NCBI GenBank assembly: GCA_965223305.1
Contig: CBDCWT010000019.1
Coordinates: 1-64,000, forward strand
Length of the DNA: 64,000 nt
From: CBDCWT01 sp965223305
Lineage (GTDB): Bacteria > Planctomycetota > Planctomycetia > Pirellulales > Pirellulaceae
Direction of reading: 5' to 3'
Under the pieces are notes generated by a model, which did no database searches, had not been told where the DNA came from, and worked only from the letters and a program-made list of their open reading frames with translations. Below are positions 39,072 through 48,467 of the stretch, piece after piece; the first letter of the stretch is position 1; each line of letters begins with the position of its first letter. The position numbers and the translations under genes were made by a program.

Positions 39072-40194
39072 AACTCCTCCCTTGCGGGCCTTCACCTTGC
39101 CCTCGCTTTGTGCGACCCCGGGCCCATGGTACAAAATCAGCCGCTGGGCGTTAGCCCACAGTTCCACCGTAACCAGCACTCCGATCTGCTTCGGCTCGGC
39201 AGGAGCCTCGCCCTCCCACATCCACTGCACTAATGTAGCAGGCACGCTCCGCGTGCCGTCCGCCGCGTGAAAACCGATACTGTTCCTGCTTCTTACCCCC
39301 ACTTCCTGCGACCCAGGATGGCCCGGCCCCGCGGTACAAAATCAGCCGCTGAGCGTTAGCCGGGTTGGTCCCCCAACCAAAGTCCCTTCTCCCCGCCGGG
39401 GAGAAGGTGGCCGAAGGCCGGATGAGGGGGGCGAGCCACAGTGAAAAACTTGCGCACGGCACGAGGACTCGTATGGTGAAGGCAAACCGGCCGCTAACAC
39501 GGCTCGGCTGATGTTTAGCTGTTTGGCCACCTGACACGGTAACCAGCACCGATCTGCTGCGGCTCGGCAGGAGCCTCGCCCTCCCGCAACGTAATCCACT
39601 GCATTAATGTAGCAGGCACGCTCCGCGTGCCGTCCGCCGCTTGAAAACCGATACTGTTCCTGCTTCTTGCCCTCACTTCCTGCGACCCAGATGGCCCGGC
39701 CCCGCGGTACAAAATCAGCCGCTGGGCGTTAGCCGGGTTGGTCCCCCAACCAAAGTCCCTTCTCCCCGCCAGGGAGAAGGTGGCCGAAGGCCGGATGAGG
39801 GGGGCGAGCCACAGTGAAAAACTCGCGCACGGCACGAAGACTCGTATGGTGAAGGCAAACCGGCCGCTAACGCGGCTCGGCTGATGTTCGGCTGTTTGAC
39901 CACCTGACACGGTAACCAGCACCGATCTGCTGCGGCTCGGCAGGAGCCTCGCCCTCCCGCAACGTAATCCACCGCATTAATGTAGCAGGCACGCTCCGCG
40001 TGCCGTAACCAGCACTCCAATCTCTTCGGCTCGGCAGGAGCCTCGCCCTCCCAGGCGTTGACAACTCCCGGCAGCTTGCAAATGGCCGATAACGCGTTAC
40101 TATCGGCGGATGACCTATCAGGAACTGCGATTCTCAATCTCAACGACCAGAAATACTTCACTTCTTGAGTTGGGATTTCGCCCGGACGTTAGCA
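39072..40194. repeat. Tandem dispersed-repeat block
   Basis: A 373-bp unit occurs in tandem: copies begin at 39,331 and 39,704, with partial copies on both sides (from about 39,130 and up to 40,050). Each has aaaatcagccgctg, the block also seen at 13.48 kb (gtcccttctccccgcc) and a cggcaggagcctcgccctcc module. Reverse-strand translation of the latter gives EGEAPAEP, a frequent annotation artefact. No gene between 39,072 and 40,194. Confidence 0.85.
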
Positions 40195-40905
40195 ATGCGC
40201 ACCATCGTTCAGATTTCTCTTGACGTTATCGACATCCAAGAGGCGATCAGCACTGGCGAAATGGCGCTTCGAGCGGGCGTCGACTGGCTCGAGGCTGGCA
40301 CACCGCTGATCTTAGCCGAAGGAATGCACGGCGTACGGGCCCTACGTCAGCGGTTTCCCAAAACACCCATCGTGGCTGACCTGAAGACCATGGACGGCGG
40401 ATGGTTGGAAGCCCAGATCATGGCCGAGGCCGGTGCCACGCATGTGGTGGTCATGTCGCAGGCGCATGACGAGACGATCAGGTGTGTTGTTCAAGCCGGC
40501 AAGGATTTTGGCATTGAGGTGATGGGTGACAACCTAGCTTCAGCAGACATGGTTGCGGGTGCCAAGCGGCTTGAGGACTTGGGATGCAACTATGTGATCC
40601 ATCACATTGGCTATGACGAACGTCGCGGGATCGCGGCCCGTGGCCAGCGGATGCCCAGCCCGCTCGATCAGTTGCGCGAAATTGTCGATGCGGTCAACGT
40701 TCCCGTCCAAGCGGTGGGTGGTCTCACACTCGAACAGGCCATCAAAACACCCGAATACGGTGCACCTCTGGTCGTGCTGGGTGCCCCGCTGACGATTGAT
40801 GCGGACGCTTTCAAGACCGCGGACGGTGATATCGAAAGCTCGCTGCGTTTGATCTGCGAAGCCGTACACCGATACGGCGATATCGCCGTGGGAGACGAGA
40901 GATGA
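40195..40905 (+). CDS. HPS/KGPDC-like (OMP-decarboxylase superfamily) enzyme
   Basis: 236 residues from the ATG at 40,195. The (beta/alpha)8 barrel of the orotidine-phosphate-decarboxylase superfamily is recognised from VQISLDVIDIQEAIS, VDWLEAGTPLI, the metal/substrate motif IVADLKTMDGG (D-x-K-x-x-D) and the phosphate-binding QAVGGLTLEQ. Members include 3-hexulose-6-phosphate synthase and 3-keto-L-gulonate-6-phosphate decarboxylase. First gene of a three-gene operon; its stop overlaps the next start (ATGA). With a sugar isomerase downstream, a pentose/hexose-phosphate catabolic step is likely. Confidence 0.78.
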   Translation: MRTIVQISLDVIDIQEAISTGEMALRAGVDWLEAGTPLILAEGMHGVRALRQRFPKTPIVADLKTMDGGWLEAQIMAEAGATHVVVMSQAHDETIRCVVQAGKDFGIEVMGDNLASADMVAGAKRLEDLGCNYVIHHIGYDERRGIAARGQRMPSPLDQLREIVDAVNVPVQAVGGLTLEQAIKTPEYGAPLVVLGAPLTIDADAFKTADGDIESSLRLICEAVHRYGDIAVGDER

Positions 40906-41936
40906 CGAGTCAAACCATGCCGGCGGTCGTCAACTTTGCCGCCGAACCGATGAGCGTCGAGTTGCGGGAGATCCCCACGCCATCAATTGGCGAAGAAGAT
41001 GTGCTGTTTCGTGTGGGCACTGCCAGCGTCTGTGGCTCGGATCTGCATCAATGGACAGGCGGTCACAGCTGGCCAGTGAATTATCCGGTCGTACTGGGAC
41101 ACGAATTCGCCGGCACCATCGAACGCGTGGGTGCGCGGGTGACAGGTTTCTCGGAAGGCGATCGAGTGGTCAGCGAAACGGCCGCCATGATCGACGCCAA
41201 CTCGCCGATGACCCGCCGTGGACTGTACAACCTGGACGCGGCGCGGAAAGGTTTCGGATACGGCGTGGACGGCGCAATGACGCAACTCGTTCGCGTCCCG
41301 TCGCGCTGCCTGCATCACATCCCGGACTCGCTGCCGTTTGAAATCGCAGCGATGACCGAGCCTTGCTGTGTGGCCTACAACGCGGTGGTGAACCACTCGG
41401 ATGTCCGGCCCGGCGACCGCGTCGTGGTACTGGGGCCAGGTCCGATCGGCATTCTCTCGGCAGTCATGGCACAACTACAGGGGGCCGAGGTCGCGGTGGT
41501 CGGTCTGCCGCGGGACCGGGAGCGCTTGGATGTTGTTGCCCAATATGGTTGTGAGACCATTGTGGGAGATCCAACGTCGTGGGCACGCGGCGGCGACGGA
41601 TTGGGCGCCCAAGGGGTCGTCGATGCTGCCGGAGTTTCGGAGACGCTGAAAACCGCTCTCGACATTGTGCGGCCGGCGGGCTGGATTACCAAGGTGGGTT
41701 GGGGGCCTCAGCCACTCGACTTTTCCCTCGATCCGCTTGTTCAGAAGGCGGTCACATTGCAAGGCAGCTTTAGTCACAACCACCCCATCTGGGAGTCGGT
41801 CATCCAGATGTTGGCCGTCGGTCGACTGGACGTGAAACCGCTAGTCGGTGGAATCTGGCCGTTGGAAGATTGGCGGACTGCTTTCGAAGAAATGCACGGG
41901 GGACGCATCGTGAAAGCCCTTCTGAAACCCTCGTAG
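40902..41936 (+). CDS. Zinc-dependent medium-chain alcohol/polyol dehydrogenase
   Basis: 344 residues. Catalytic zinc ligands in TASVCGSDLHQW and VVLGHEFAGTIERVG; NAD(P)-binding VVVLGPGPIGILSAVMAQ. The structural-zinc lobe is altered: the usual four closely spaced Cys are absent and SPMTRRGLYNLDAARK lies there instead, as in sorbitol/threonine dehydrogenase relatives that have lost it. Translationally coupled to the HPS-like gene and followed after 75 bp by the isomerase. Likely oxidises a sugar alcohol or its phosphate. Confidence 0.85.
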   Translation: MTSQTMPAVVNFAAEPMSVELREIPTPSIGEEDVLFRVGTASVCGSDLHQWTGGHSWPVNYPVVLGHEFAGTIERVGARVTGFSEGDRVVSETAAMIDANSPMTRRGLYNLDAARKGFGYGVDGAMTQLVRVPSRCLHHIPDSLPFEIAAMTEPCCVAYNAVVNHSDVRPGDRVVVLGPGPIGILSAVMAQLQGAEVAVVGLPRDRERLDVVAQYGCETIVGDPTSWARGGDGLGAQGVVDAAGVSETLKTALDIVRPAGWITKVGWGPQPLDFSLDPLVQKAVTLQGSFSHNHPIWESVIQMLAVGRLDVKPLVGGIWPLEDWRTAFEEMHGGRIVKALLKPS

Positions 41937-42011
41937 CGGTGCGACCATCGACCGAACGAGAACAGTTCGCCGCGAGAGCAAGACCCCATTCGCAGATTGA
42001 GTAAACACCAG

Positions 42012-42896
42012 ATGCCCCAACTTGCCGCATTCCCCAAAGCGTTCATGGACCCACTCTGCGTGGATGGCAGCCTGTCACTGGCCGACTGGATCCGTATGGC
42101 CGCGGAGCTGGATGTCGACGGCACGGAACTCTACAGCGGCATGCTGGATCTGAAAGAGCGATCCGGCTGGTCCGAGGCACGAGAACTGGCCGAAGAGCTC
42201 GGACTCACCATCCCAATGCTATGTTGCTCGCCCGACTTCACGCATCCCGACGCCGAGTTTCGCCGCCAGGAAGTCAAGCGGGAGCATGACTGGATCGAAA
42301 TGGCGCACCACCTGGGAGCATCCTATTGTCGGGTTCTCTCCGGTCAACGGCGGCCCGAATTGACGCGTGAAGCCGGCATTCAATACGCCGTCGAGTGTAT
42401 TGAGGCTTGTCTGCCGGCCGCCGAACGCGCCGGAGTGACCTTGATTCTCGAGAATCACTATAAAGACAACTACTGGAGTTATCCGGAGTTTGCTCAGCAC
42501 ATGGACGTATTCTGCGAACTGGTCGAGAGGTTGGATTCGCCTTTTTTCGGCGTCAATTACGATCCTTCCAATACACTGCTCGCAGGCGAAGATCCAATCG
42601 AACTGTTGCAGCGAGTGAAGAAGCGTGTGGTGACGATGCATGCCTCGGACCGTTACCTCGCCGCAGGCACACTCGATGACCTCCGGCGTGAGGAGAATGT
42701 CGAAAGGCGTGCTGCTCGCCTAAGTCATGGAGAAATTGGCAAGGGCCTCAATGACTACGACGCGATCTTCAAGATCCTTCACGGCGTTGGTTTCGACGGA
42801 TGGATCAGCATAGAAGACGGTGTGGAGGGCATCGAACAGCTCGCTCGTAGCGCGGCCTTTCTGCGCGGCAAGATCCGCGACTACTGGGGTGACTAG
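42012..42896 (+). CDS. Sugar-phosphate isomerase/epimerase (AP-endonuclease-2 TIM barrel)
   Basis: 294 residues from the ATG at 42,012; a TTG 15 bases upstream is an alternative. The metal-ligand order of the family is visible: DGTELYSGML, TLILENHYKDNYW (Glu), FFGVNYDPSNTLLAG (Asp), VVTMHASDRY (His) and WISIEDGVEGI (Glu). Xylose-isomerase-like barrels of this type isomerise or epimerise sugars and inositols. Third gene of the operon starting at 40,195. Confidence 0.82.
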   Translation: MPQLAAFPKAFMDPLCVDGSLSLADWIRMAAELDVDGTELYSGMLDLKERSGWSEARELAEELGLTIPMLCCSPDFTHPDAEFRRQEVKREHDWIEMAHHLGASYCRVLSGQRRPELTREAGIQYAVECIEACLPAAERAGVTLILENHYKDNYWSYPEFAQHMDVFCELVERLDSPFFGVNYDPSNTLLAGEDPIELLQRVKKRVVTMHASDRYLAAGTLDDLRREENVERRAARLSHGEIGKGLNDYDAIFKILHGVGFDGWISIEDGVEGIEQLARSAAFLRGKIRDYWGD

Positions 42897-43008
42897 AGCG
42901 GACAACGCTCAGCAATTCACCCGACTTCATCCAGAAAACGCTGCCAGCATTATCCAGGCTCTCAACCTGGCCGCTCGAACGGTCCTCCGTCGGCCCTGCA
43001 GGTCCTTC

Positions 43009-43027
43009 GGCCCTTGGAGGGCCTTTT
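43009..43027 (+). terminator. Intrinsic terminator after the sugar operon
   Basis: Stem GGCCCT / AGGGCC with a TGG loop followed directly by TTTT. It lies 113 bp after the isomerase stop. Confidence 0.65.
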
Positions 43028-43195
43028 CATGTATCGGAAGCCTGATCGTCTTAGCCACGCCGCAGCCTGACATCAAACCGACAAGGCTTACCCAATCGGT
43101 ACAACGCTGCCATGACGCATATGACGCACGATCAAGAAAAACAGAGCCGATGAAAGAACCAGAGTAGCCCTCACCAACGAAACTCGAGGTGTGCG

Positions 43196-44707
43196 ATGGC
43201 TTTTACCAATTATACTCTTCTCGCGAGTGTTGCCGCGGTAGCACTCGGCCTGGCCTGCGTGGCCCAATCAGCGTGTGGGCAAGAGGTTGCAAGTCCAGTC
43301 TCCGTTCACGAACTCATCCGGCGCCTTGAAGCGACTGAGCAGCGACTCATGCAGACGGAGAGCCGCTTGGTTGATACGGAAAGCGAACTGCAAACGCTAC
43401 GCCATCGAAATCATCAACCGAACCAATGGCCAACAATGCATCGCATACCGCCATCCGAATCCTTACACCACCCGGCTGGCTATGCTGTTCCGCAGGATTC
43501 CGAATACTTGGGCTGCGATGATTGTCCCGACTGCGGCAAGAGTGTCTGCCCCGGGATTCCACACCTGTGTGAATCTTGCCTTGAAGATCTGGGCTGGAAC
43601 AAGGCCGGTGGATGGCGAGTCATCCCATTCGGCAAGTTGGAGCTTGAGACGGTCTTTGCTACTGATACGGCAGTGAGCGAGAATTACATCGTCTTCGCGG
43701 CGACGCGCGGCCAAACGAAGACAGAGCGGATTGATCTTACCGGCCAGTCTAGCCAAATCGGTCTAAATATCGGTGGACCAACGCTTGGCGCGTTTCAAAT
43801 CGGTGGTTTGATTCTGATGGACTTTCACGGTAACCGGCCATCCAGAAATGAACCTGGCGCCTACTTCATCCGAGCCTATGCCGAACTCGTGAGCGACAAC
43901 TGGCGGATCGCGCTTGGTCAAATGGGTGACACGATCGGTGGATGGAATGCGGAGACGGTCAACTGGCCGGGGATTGGCGGACTCGGCTTTTTGGGGGCCA
44001 ACCAGCGGGGAACAATCCGGGTAGATCGGTATCTTTACCCGAGCGATACAGTTCAGTGGACAATCACCGGTGCGCTTACCGAACCGGTCGCAACGGACCT
44101 TGCCGGAATTAACGACGCCGTCGGCCAAGACAATGGTCTGCCGAACTTCGAAGGCCAGATTGTGTTGGGTTTAGGGCCGGATTGTGGTGAAGAGCGTCCA
44201 CTGCAATTCTCACTTTCCGGTATGTACGGCGAATACTTTGCGGCAGCCCTTAATCTGCCCATGGGATTACCGGGGGTATCCAATACATCGCAGGCATATG
44301 CTGTTTCCGGTGCAGTGCAATGGACCAGTGAAATCATGGGAGTTCGGGGCCAGCTGTGGCAAGGTCGAGGCTTGGGCACTTACATGGGTGGAATCTCCCA
44401 GTCGCTCAACACCGAAACTGGCGAGACGATTCGCGCAACGGGTGGATTTGGTCAAGTGTGGCTCAACGTCACGGAGCGAATCAAGGTCTCGGCGATAGCG
44501 GGCATCGACGACCCAACTGATGGCGACCTGTCAGTCATGGACAACCAACGTGCCCGCAATCGGCTGATCGGCGGAAACATCTTCGTCAACATCACCGATT
44601 ACTTCCACGTTGGCCTAGACGTGTGGCACGTGGAAACGGACTACGCTCTACCCGCGAGCAACAACGATATCGTGGTCATGATGACCGAAGCGACGATCAC
44701 CTATTAA
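43196..44707 (+). CDS. DcaP-like outer-membrane porin
   Basis: 503 residues with a signal peptide (VAAVALGLACVAQSACGQ). Residues about 35-75 form a coiled coil (LEATEQRLMQTESRLVDTES), as in trimeric DcaP-type porins. A short Cys-rich segment (CDDCPDCGKSVCPGIPHLC) is an addition not usual for the family. From residue 150 the chain alternates amphipathic strands and ends in the terminal aromatic signature VVMMTEATITY. It should sit in the outer membrane and transport small organic acids or similar; the Cys cluster may bind metal or crosslink. Confidence 0.75.
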   Translation: MAFTNYTLLASVAAVALGLACVAQSACGQEVASPVSVHELIRRLEATEQRLMQTESRLVDTESELQTLRHRNHQPNQWPTMHRIPPSESLHHPAGYAVPQDSEYLGCDDCPDCGKSVCPGIPHLCESCLEDLGWNKAGGWRVIPFGKLELETVFATDTAVSENYIVFAATRGQTKTERIDLTGQSSQIGLNIGGPTLGAFQIGGLILMDFHGNRPSRNEPGAYFIRAYAELVSDNWRIALGQMGDTIGGWNAETVNWPGIGGLGFLGANQRGTIRVDRYLYPSDTVQWTITGALTEPVATDLAGINDAVGQDNGLPNFEGQIVLGLGPDCGEERPLQFSLSGMYGEYFAAALNLPMGLPGVSNTSQAYAVSGAVQWTSEIMGVRGQLWQGRGLGTYMGGISQSLNTETGETIRATGGFGQVWLNVTERIKVSAIAGIDDPTDGDLSVMDNQRARNRLIGGNIFVNITDYFHVGLDVWHVETDYALPASNNDIVVMMTEATITY

Positions 44708-44783
44708 GGTAATCCGTCATTCGGCACGATGTCCATGGTCGAGGGCGTCTTCGTCAACGTAGTCGGGGCCAGGGACGCCCTTC

Positions 44784-45812
44784 TTGTCCCGTAGCATGAG
44801 CGAGAAGACGGAATCCAGCAGGACACCACCGATGATCACTGTCCAGCAGCACATTCTTCAGGAGCAGAAGCGCTTTCCTGGAGCATCCGGCGAGTTCTCT
44901 TGGCTGCTGTCCGGGATCACGATGGCCACCAAGCTGATTCAAGCCAAAGTGCGGCGGGCGGGGCTGTCCGACATTCTTGGTGAACAGGGGATTGTGAATG
45001 TTCAGGGAGAAGTTCAACAAAAGCTGGATGTGTATTCCAATGAGGTACTCGTACATTGTCTGAGCGCTCGCGAGAGCATCGGCGTACTAGCGTCGGAGGA
45101 AAACGAAGAGCCGCTGCTCGTTCACAAGGGATCGGAGAACGCAAACTACACGGTGGTGTTCGACCCACTCGATGGTTCGTCGAATATCGATGTGAATGTC
45201 AGCGTGGGCACGACGTTTTCAATTCTGCGGCGGCCGGAGGGAGTCAGCCTTAACGAACCTGAGAAGTGGGTGCTCCAACCCGGCAGCAAACAGATCGCGG
45301 CCGGCTACGTCGTTTACGGCTCATCAACAATTCTCGTTTACAGCGTAGGAGACGGAGTTCATGGCTTCACCCTCGATCCGTCCGTCGGAGCCTACATGCT
45401 TAGCCATCCCAACATGCGGATGCCGGAGCAGGGCGGGTACTATTCGGTGAACGAGGCCTATCGAGACTCCTTTCCGACACGATATGCGCGGTACATTGAC
45501 CGGCTGCGCGGCGGCGGTCTGAGTCGCAAGTACGGGTCAAGATACATCGGCTCGATGGTAGCTGACTTTCATCGCACGTTGCTGAAGGGTGGAGTGTTTC
45601 TCTATCCACCGACCGATTCCAACCCGGAAGGAAAGCTGCGTTTGCTCTATGAGGCCAATCCAATTGCGTTTCTCGCCGAACAAGCGGGCGGCACGGCAAT
45701 CGACGGAAAGCGGCGCGTGCTCGACATTCAACCTGACAGCATTCATCAGCGCACGCCGCTGATTGTTGGGAGTCGGGTCGAAATGGCGGACTTCGAGCAG
45801 TTCGTATCGTAG
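44784..45812 (+). CDS. fbp: Fructose-1,6-bisphosphatase, class I
   Basis: 342 residues (an ATG at 44,832 giving 326 residues is also plausible). The class I metal motif VVFDPLDGSSNIDVNVSVG is intact, preceded by GVLASEENEE and followed by LRLLYEANPIAFLAEQAGG and DIQPDSIHQRTPLIVGS. It hydrolyses fructose-1,6-bisphosphate to fructose-6-phosphate in gluconeogenesis. It converges with the Ro60 gene. Confidence 0.95.
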   Translation: MSRSMSEKTESSRTPPMITVQQHILQEQKRFPGASGEFSWLLSGITMATKLIQAKVRRAGLSDILGEQGIVNVQGEVQQKLDVYSNEVLVHCLSARESIGVLASEENEEPLLVHKGSENANYTVVFDPLDGSSNIDVNVSVGTTFSILRRPEGVSLNEPEKWVLQPGSKQIAAGYVVYGSSTILVYSVGDGVHGFTLDPSVGAYMLSHPNMRMPEQGGYYSVNEAYRDSFPTRYARYIDRLRGGGLSRKYGSRYIGSMVADFHRTLLKGGVFLYPPTDSNPEGKLRLLYEANPIAFLAEQAGGTAIDGKRRVLDIQPDSIHQRTPLIVGSRVEMADFEQFVS

Positions 45813-45921
45813 AGCAGGAACGGCCTCTCTGAGCAGCCAGGAGTGCAACGGAGCCGATCTTGCTGCAGGGAGCAGGAGTGACAGAAACTCGCGGAGTCGT
45901 CGCCCTTGCATTCACGATGTG

Positions 45922-45956
45922 AAAAACCCCTGACCCGATTGCTCGAGCCAGGGGTT
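45922..45956 (-). terminator. Intrinsic terminator of the Ro60 operon
   Basis: Read on the minus strand, AACCCCTG pairs with CAGGGGTT across a 16-base loop and is followed by a TTTTT run. It begins five bases after the Ro60 stop. Confidence 0.85.
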
Positions 45957-45961
45957 CTCGG

Positions 45962-47605
45962 TTACAGCTGAACCGACTCCACTTCAGCGACGAAGCGGTT
46001 GGCATCGTCACCTAGGAACGACGCGACGACGTTGAACACAGCGTCACTGAAGCCACCGATGTTCAGAATGTCGTCTCGCTCCGGAGCCTGCGTGCTGCTG
46101 TACGGCTGCAAGTCGATGCAGATCAGCTTCGGAGCCTGCACTCCCAGATGACGCTGATTCTGGACGAACGCCTTCCACTCGGTCATGACGCCCGTCGCGC
46201 CCAGCGCACCGTAGCCCCAACGGCGGCCCTTGTAGACCCAGCTCTCCGTGTCGCTGACCAGAACCGCGCCCGCAAACCGACGCTTGCGGTACCTGGTGTT
46301 GGCCTCGCGCAGCGGAATCGAGCAGTCGGTTCCACCACCGCCGAACTTGGCCAGCCGCTCGGACAGGCTCAGGATCGTGTCCTGCGGGTCGACCTTCGCG
46401 CTGTACGCCCGCGTGTCGAACGGAACGACAACACTGTCCGCGTTGCGGCGCAGAATGGCCGCGGCGAACAGCGCCGCCACGTCGACACAGCGCATCTTGC
46501 TCGATGCGCCGCGACCACGGTAACCCGTGACCGGGCAGCCCATCGAGCCCGATGTGTCCAGACCAATCAGGACCGGACCCGGCAGCTCCGGAACGTTTCC
46601 ACACGCGATCTCGGCAGCCTGATGTAGCGCCGCCTTGATCTTTCGCGGAATCTCATCCGACGCATTTAGGTACGCGGCCAGGTACTGGTATGGAAACTGG
46701 CGCGAGCGGCCAATTTCGTCGCCGTCCGCGATGCGGCTTGCGACGTAATCGACCATCTCGCGGTCAGCCCGGCCATTACCGAAGACCTCGTGACGTAGTA
46801 GCGTGTTCAAGTTCATCCGCAGTGCCTGCGGTCCCATCTGGCGGGCAATCGCCTTCCAGACCAGCGGGCCGAGAGCGGCATCGGCCAGCAAGTCCCAGCG
46901 AACCGAGAGCTCACTCAGGATCAAGGCCTGCGCCTCGGCGGTTTCCGCCTGGCGGTAGGCAATCAGCGCCTGGACCTGTGACGGCAAGTCGGTCTCCGTG
47001 GCCGGAGCCCACTTGTCAACCTCCTTGTCCGTCAGCCAGCCGAACAGCGCCCGGCGTGCGTCGTCCTTCGGGGTCGGGCGAGCCATGCGCAACACGTCGC
47101 GCAGACTCGGGTCGTTACCGATGGACGCCGACAGCAACTTGCCTACCGAAGCCTCGTTCAGCCAACGCTGAAACGCTCGCTGCAACGAGCTCGACAGGCT
47201 AGTTCGGCCGAACTGACCAGACCGAATCATCTGGAAAGTCGTTCGCAGGACGCGGCCGTTGTCGACAACCCGGTCAAAGACACGGTGCATCAACTCGGTG
47301 TCGCGCTTGGACAAGGTGACCAACAGCGCCGCCGGCATGTCCTTCATGAAAGCACGCTCACGCGCGTAGACGGCCAGCTTAGCCAGGAAGACGTTGTCGT
47401 CAACCTGATCAATCAGCTTGCGCATCTCGTCGAGCTGGCTCTGCGCAGTTGCATAGTAGACACCGTTGAAGCAGCCCGTGGCAGCAATCTGCGCCAGTGC
47501 GTGCTTCGGCGTCAGCTTGTACGCCTGTCCGCCGGCCTCGTTGTACGTGTCGGCGCGCGGCAGCAAACTTGTAATGCTGGAAAACAAAGTCTTGTTGGCC
47601 ATCAT
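45962..47605 (-). CDS. rsr: Ro60 (TROVE domain) RNA-binding protein
   Basis: 547 residues. Residues about 15-340 are the TROVE/HEAT ring (NEAGGQAYKLTPKHALAQI; KLAVYARERAFMKDMPAALL) that in Ro60 threads misfolded RNA 3' ends and carries Y RNA on its outer face. Residues about 343-547 are a von Willebrand A-like domain with an intact metal site: LDTSGS (350-354), FDTRAY (397), GGGGTDCS (about 423-429) and SDTESW (451). A strong AGGAGG lies five bases before the first of two ATGs. It follows six Y RNA-like genes and the tRNA array on the same strand and ends in its own terminator, so it is the distal gene of that locus. Confidence 0.95.
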   Translation of the reverse strand: MMANKTLFSSITSLLPRADTYNEAGGQAYKLTPKHALAQIAATGCFNGVYYATAQSQLDEMRKLIDQVDDNVFLAKLAVYARERAFMKDMPAALLVTLSKRDTELMHRVFDRVVDNGRVLRTTFQMIRSGQFGRTSLSSSLQRAFQRWLNEASVGKLLSASIGNDPSLRDVLRMARPTPKDDARRALFGWLTDKEVDKWAPATETDLPSQVQALIAYRQAETAEAQALILSELSVRWDLLADAALGPLVWKAIARQMGPQALRMNLNTLLRHEVFGNGRADREMVDYVASRIADGDEIGRSRQFPYQYLAAYLNASDEIPRKIKAALHQAAEIACGNVPELPGPVLIGLDTSGSMGCPVTGYRGRGASSKMRCVDVAALFAAAILRRNADSVVVPFDTRAYSAKVDPQDTILSLSERLAKFGGGGTDCSIPLREANTRYRKRRFAGAVLVSDTESWVYKGRRWGYGALGATGVMTEWKAFVQNQRHLGVQAPKLICIDLQPYSSTQAPERDDILNIGGFSDAVFNVVASFLGDDANRFVAEVESVQL

Positions 47606-47625
47606 GACCTCCTCTCAAAAAAAGT

Positions 47626-47747
47626 GATCCGACGAAGGGTGGGCAGAGTTGCCGCGTCAGAGACGCTGGAAGCTCCCACTTCCGTGGCTACCGGCGAGGT
47701 TGCCCTCCGCTCGGTTCGTGGATGTACTCCGCACCAGCAGTCGGATC
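47626..47747 (-). ncRNA. Y RNA-like gene Y6
   Basis: Outer stem GATCCGAC (5', 47747-47740) pairs over 8 bp with GTCGGATC (3', 47633-47626). Inside come the conserved blocks TGCTGGTGCGGAGTACAT and CTCTGCCCACCCTTC. The module between them is the most eroded: a T-arm-like hairpin GGAAG/CTTCC and a capped acceptor-like hairpin GCGTC-TCT-GACGC. A run of seven T (47623-47617) follows the outer stem, just before the Ro60 ribosome site, and may end this RNA. Confidence 0.75.
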
Positions 47748-47830
47748 GTGTTTTCCGATGGCGACTGATCACCAGCCCTAGTACGCAACGAGTTTTTGCA
47801 TCAGCTAGTGTGCAGGCCGCTGTAGTGAAA

Positions 47831-47952
47831 ACACTCGACGAGGGGTTGGCCAGAGGACCCGTCCGTTCCTATTCAACAGCGGACGGGGTGGGACTTGAAC
47901 CCGCTAGATCTTTCGATCATTTGCCATGTACTCCGCACCGGCAGTCGAGTGT
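47831..47952 (-). ncRNA. Y RNA-like gene Y5
   Basis: Outer stem ACACTCGAC pairs over 9 bp with GTCGAGTGT, the longest of the set. Conserved blocks are TGCCGGTGCGGAGTACAT and CTCTGGCCAACC. The module has a T arm with loop TTCAAGT and a capped acceptor: CCCGTCCG, a 14-base linker, then CGGACGGG (8 bp). A GATC-GAAA-GATC tetraloop hairpin precedes the T arm. The 5'-acceptor strand is followed almost directly by the outer stem, so no D arm remains. Confidence 0.8.
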
Positions 47953-47960
47953 GGTCGTTT

Positions 47961-48326
47961 CTATTTGCGCGCCTTCTTCAAAGACGCCTTCATCGTCTGC
48001 CACACCGTGTGGGCGCAATCGTGGTCAAGTCGGACCAACTGCCGCTGTCGAGTGTCGATAACGACAACCCGCCCACGGTGTGTCTTGGCATATACGAACG
48101 GAAGGCAAACTCCAATCACCTTGTAGGGTCGACCGGCGTTGCTGGCGACGTAACGGATGCGAACCAGTTCGTCCGGTGCCAGCGAAACTCCAGAGCAGCT
48201 CCACAGGAACGATGGGAGTTCTACGACCTCGTTCATCACGGCGACGAAGTCACCGCAGGCGATGTCTTCGCCCGCGATACGCGCCGCTACGGTTGTCTCC
48301 AAATCTGTTTGTGTGACAACTTTCAT
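47961..48326 (-). CDS. Small unknown protein encoded inside the Y RNA cluster
   Basis: 121 residues between Y4 and Y5 on the same strand as both and as Ro60. The start MKVVTQTDLETTVAARIAGE and central strands (LVRIRYVASNAGRPYKVIGV; RGRVVVIDTRQRQLVRLD) suggest a small SH3- or OB-like beta barrel, then a basic tail ending TMKASLKKARK. Basic ends fit RNA contact. I do not recognise the family. Its place among Ro60's candidate RNA ligands suggests a partner of Ro60 or Y RNA. Confidence 0.75.
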   Translation of the reverse strand: MKVVTQTDLETTVAARIAGEDIACGDFVAVMNEVVELPSFLWSCSGVSLAPDELVRIRYVASNAGRPYKVIGVCLPFVYAKTHRGRVVVIDTRQRQLVRLDHDCAHTVWQTMKASLKKARK

Positions 48327-48467
48327 GTTTTCACGCTCGAAGCTGAAGGAATGAGTTGGGAACGTACGAATAGCACAAGACGGTCAATCGTCGCCGAAAA
48401 GCGTCGGCGCGGAATTAATCGCACGTACACGCATTGCTCGTTCCTTCCCTTACCAAACTCAAAATGA
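48327..48467. other. Leader between Y4 and the 121-codon gene
   Basis: About 140 bp with no structured repeat; it contains GAAAAGCG-like and purine-rich stretches only. No gene seen. Confidence 0.4.

Noticed and set aside
39072..39302. N-terminal extension of the radical SAM gene
   Set aside because: It translates a dispersed intergenic repeat (EGEAPAEP), and a GTG with a strong ribosome site begins the conserved domain.
39130..40060. CRISPR array
   Set aside because: Repeat units are 373 bp and GC-rich with no short regular repeats or unique spacers.
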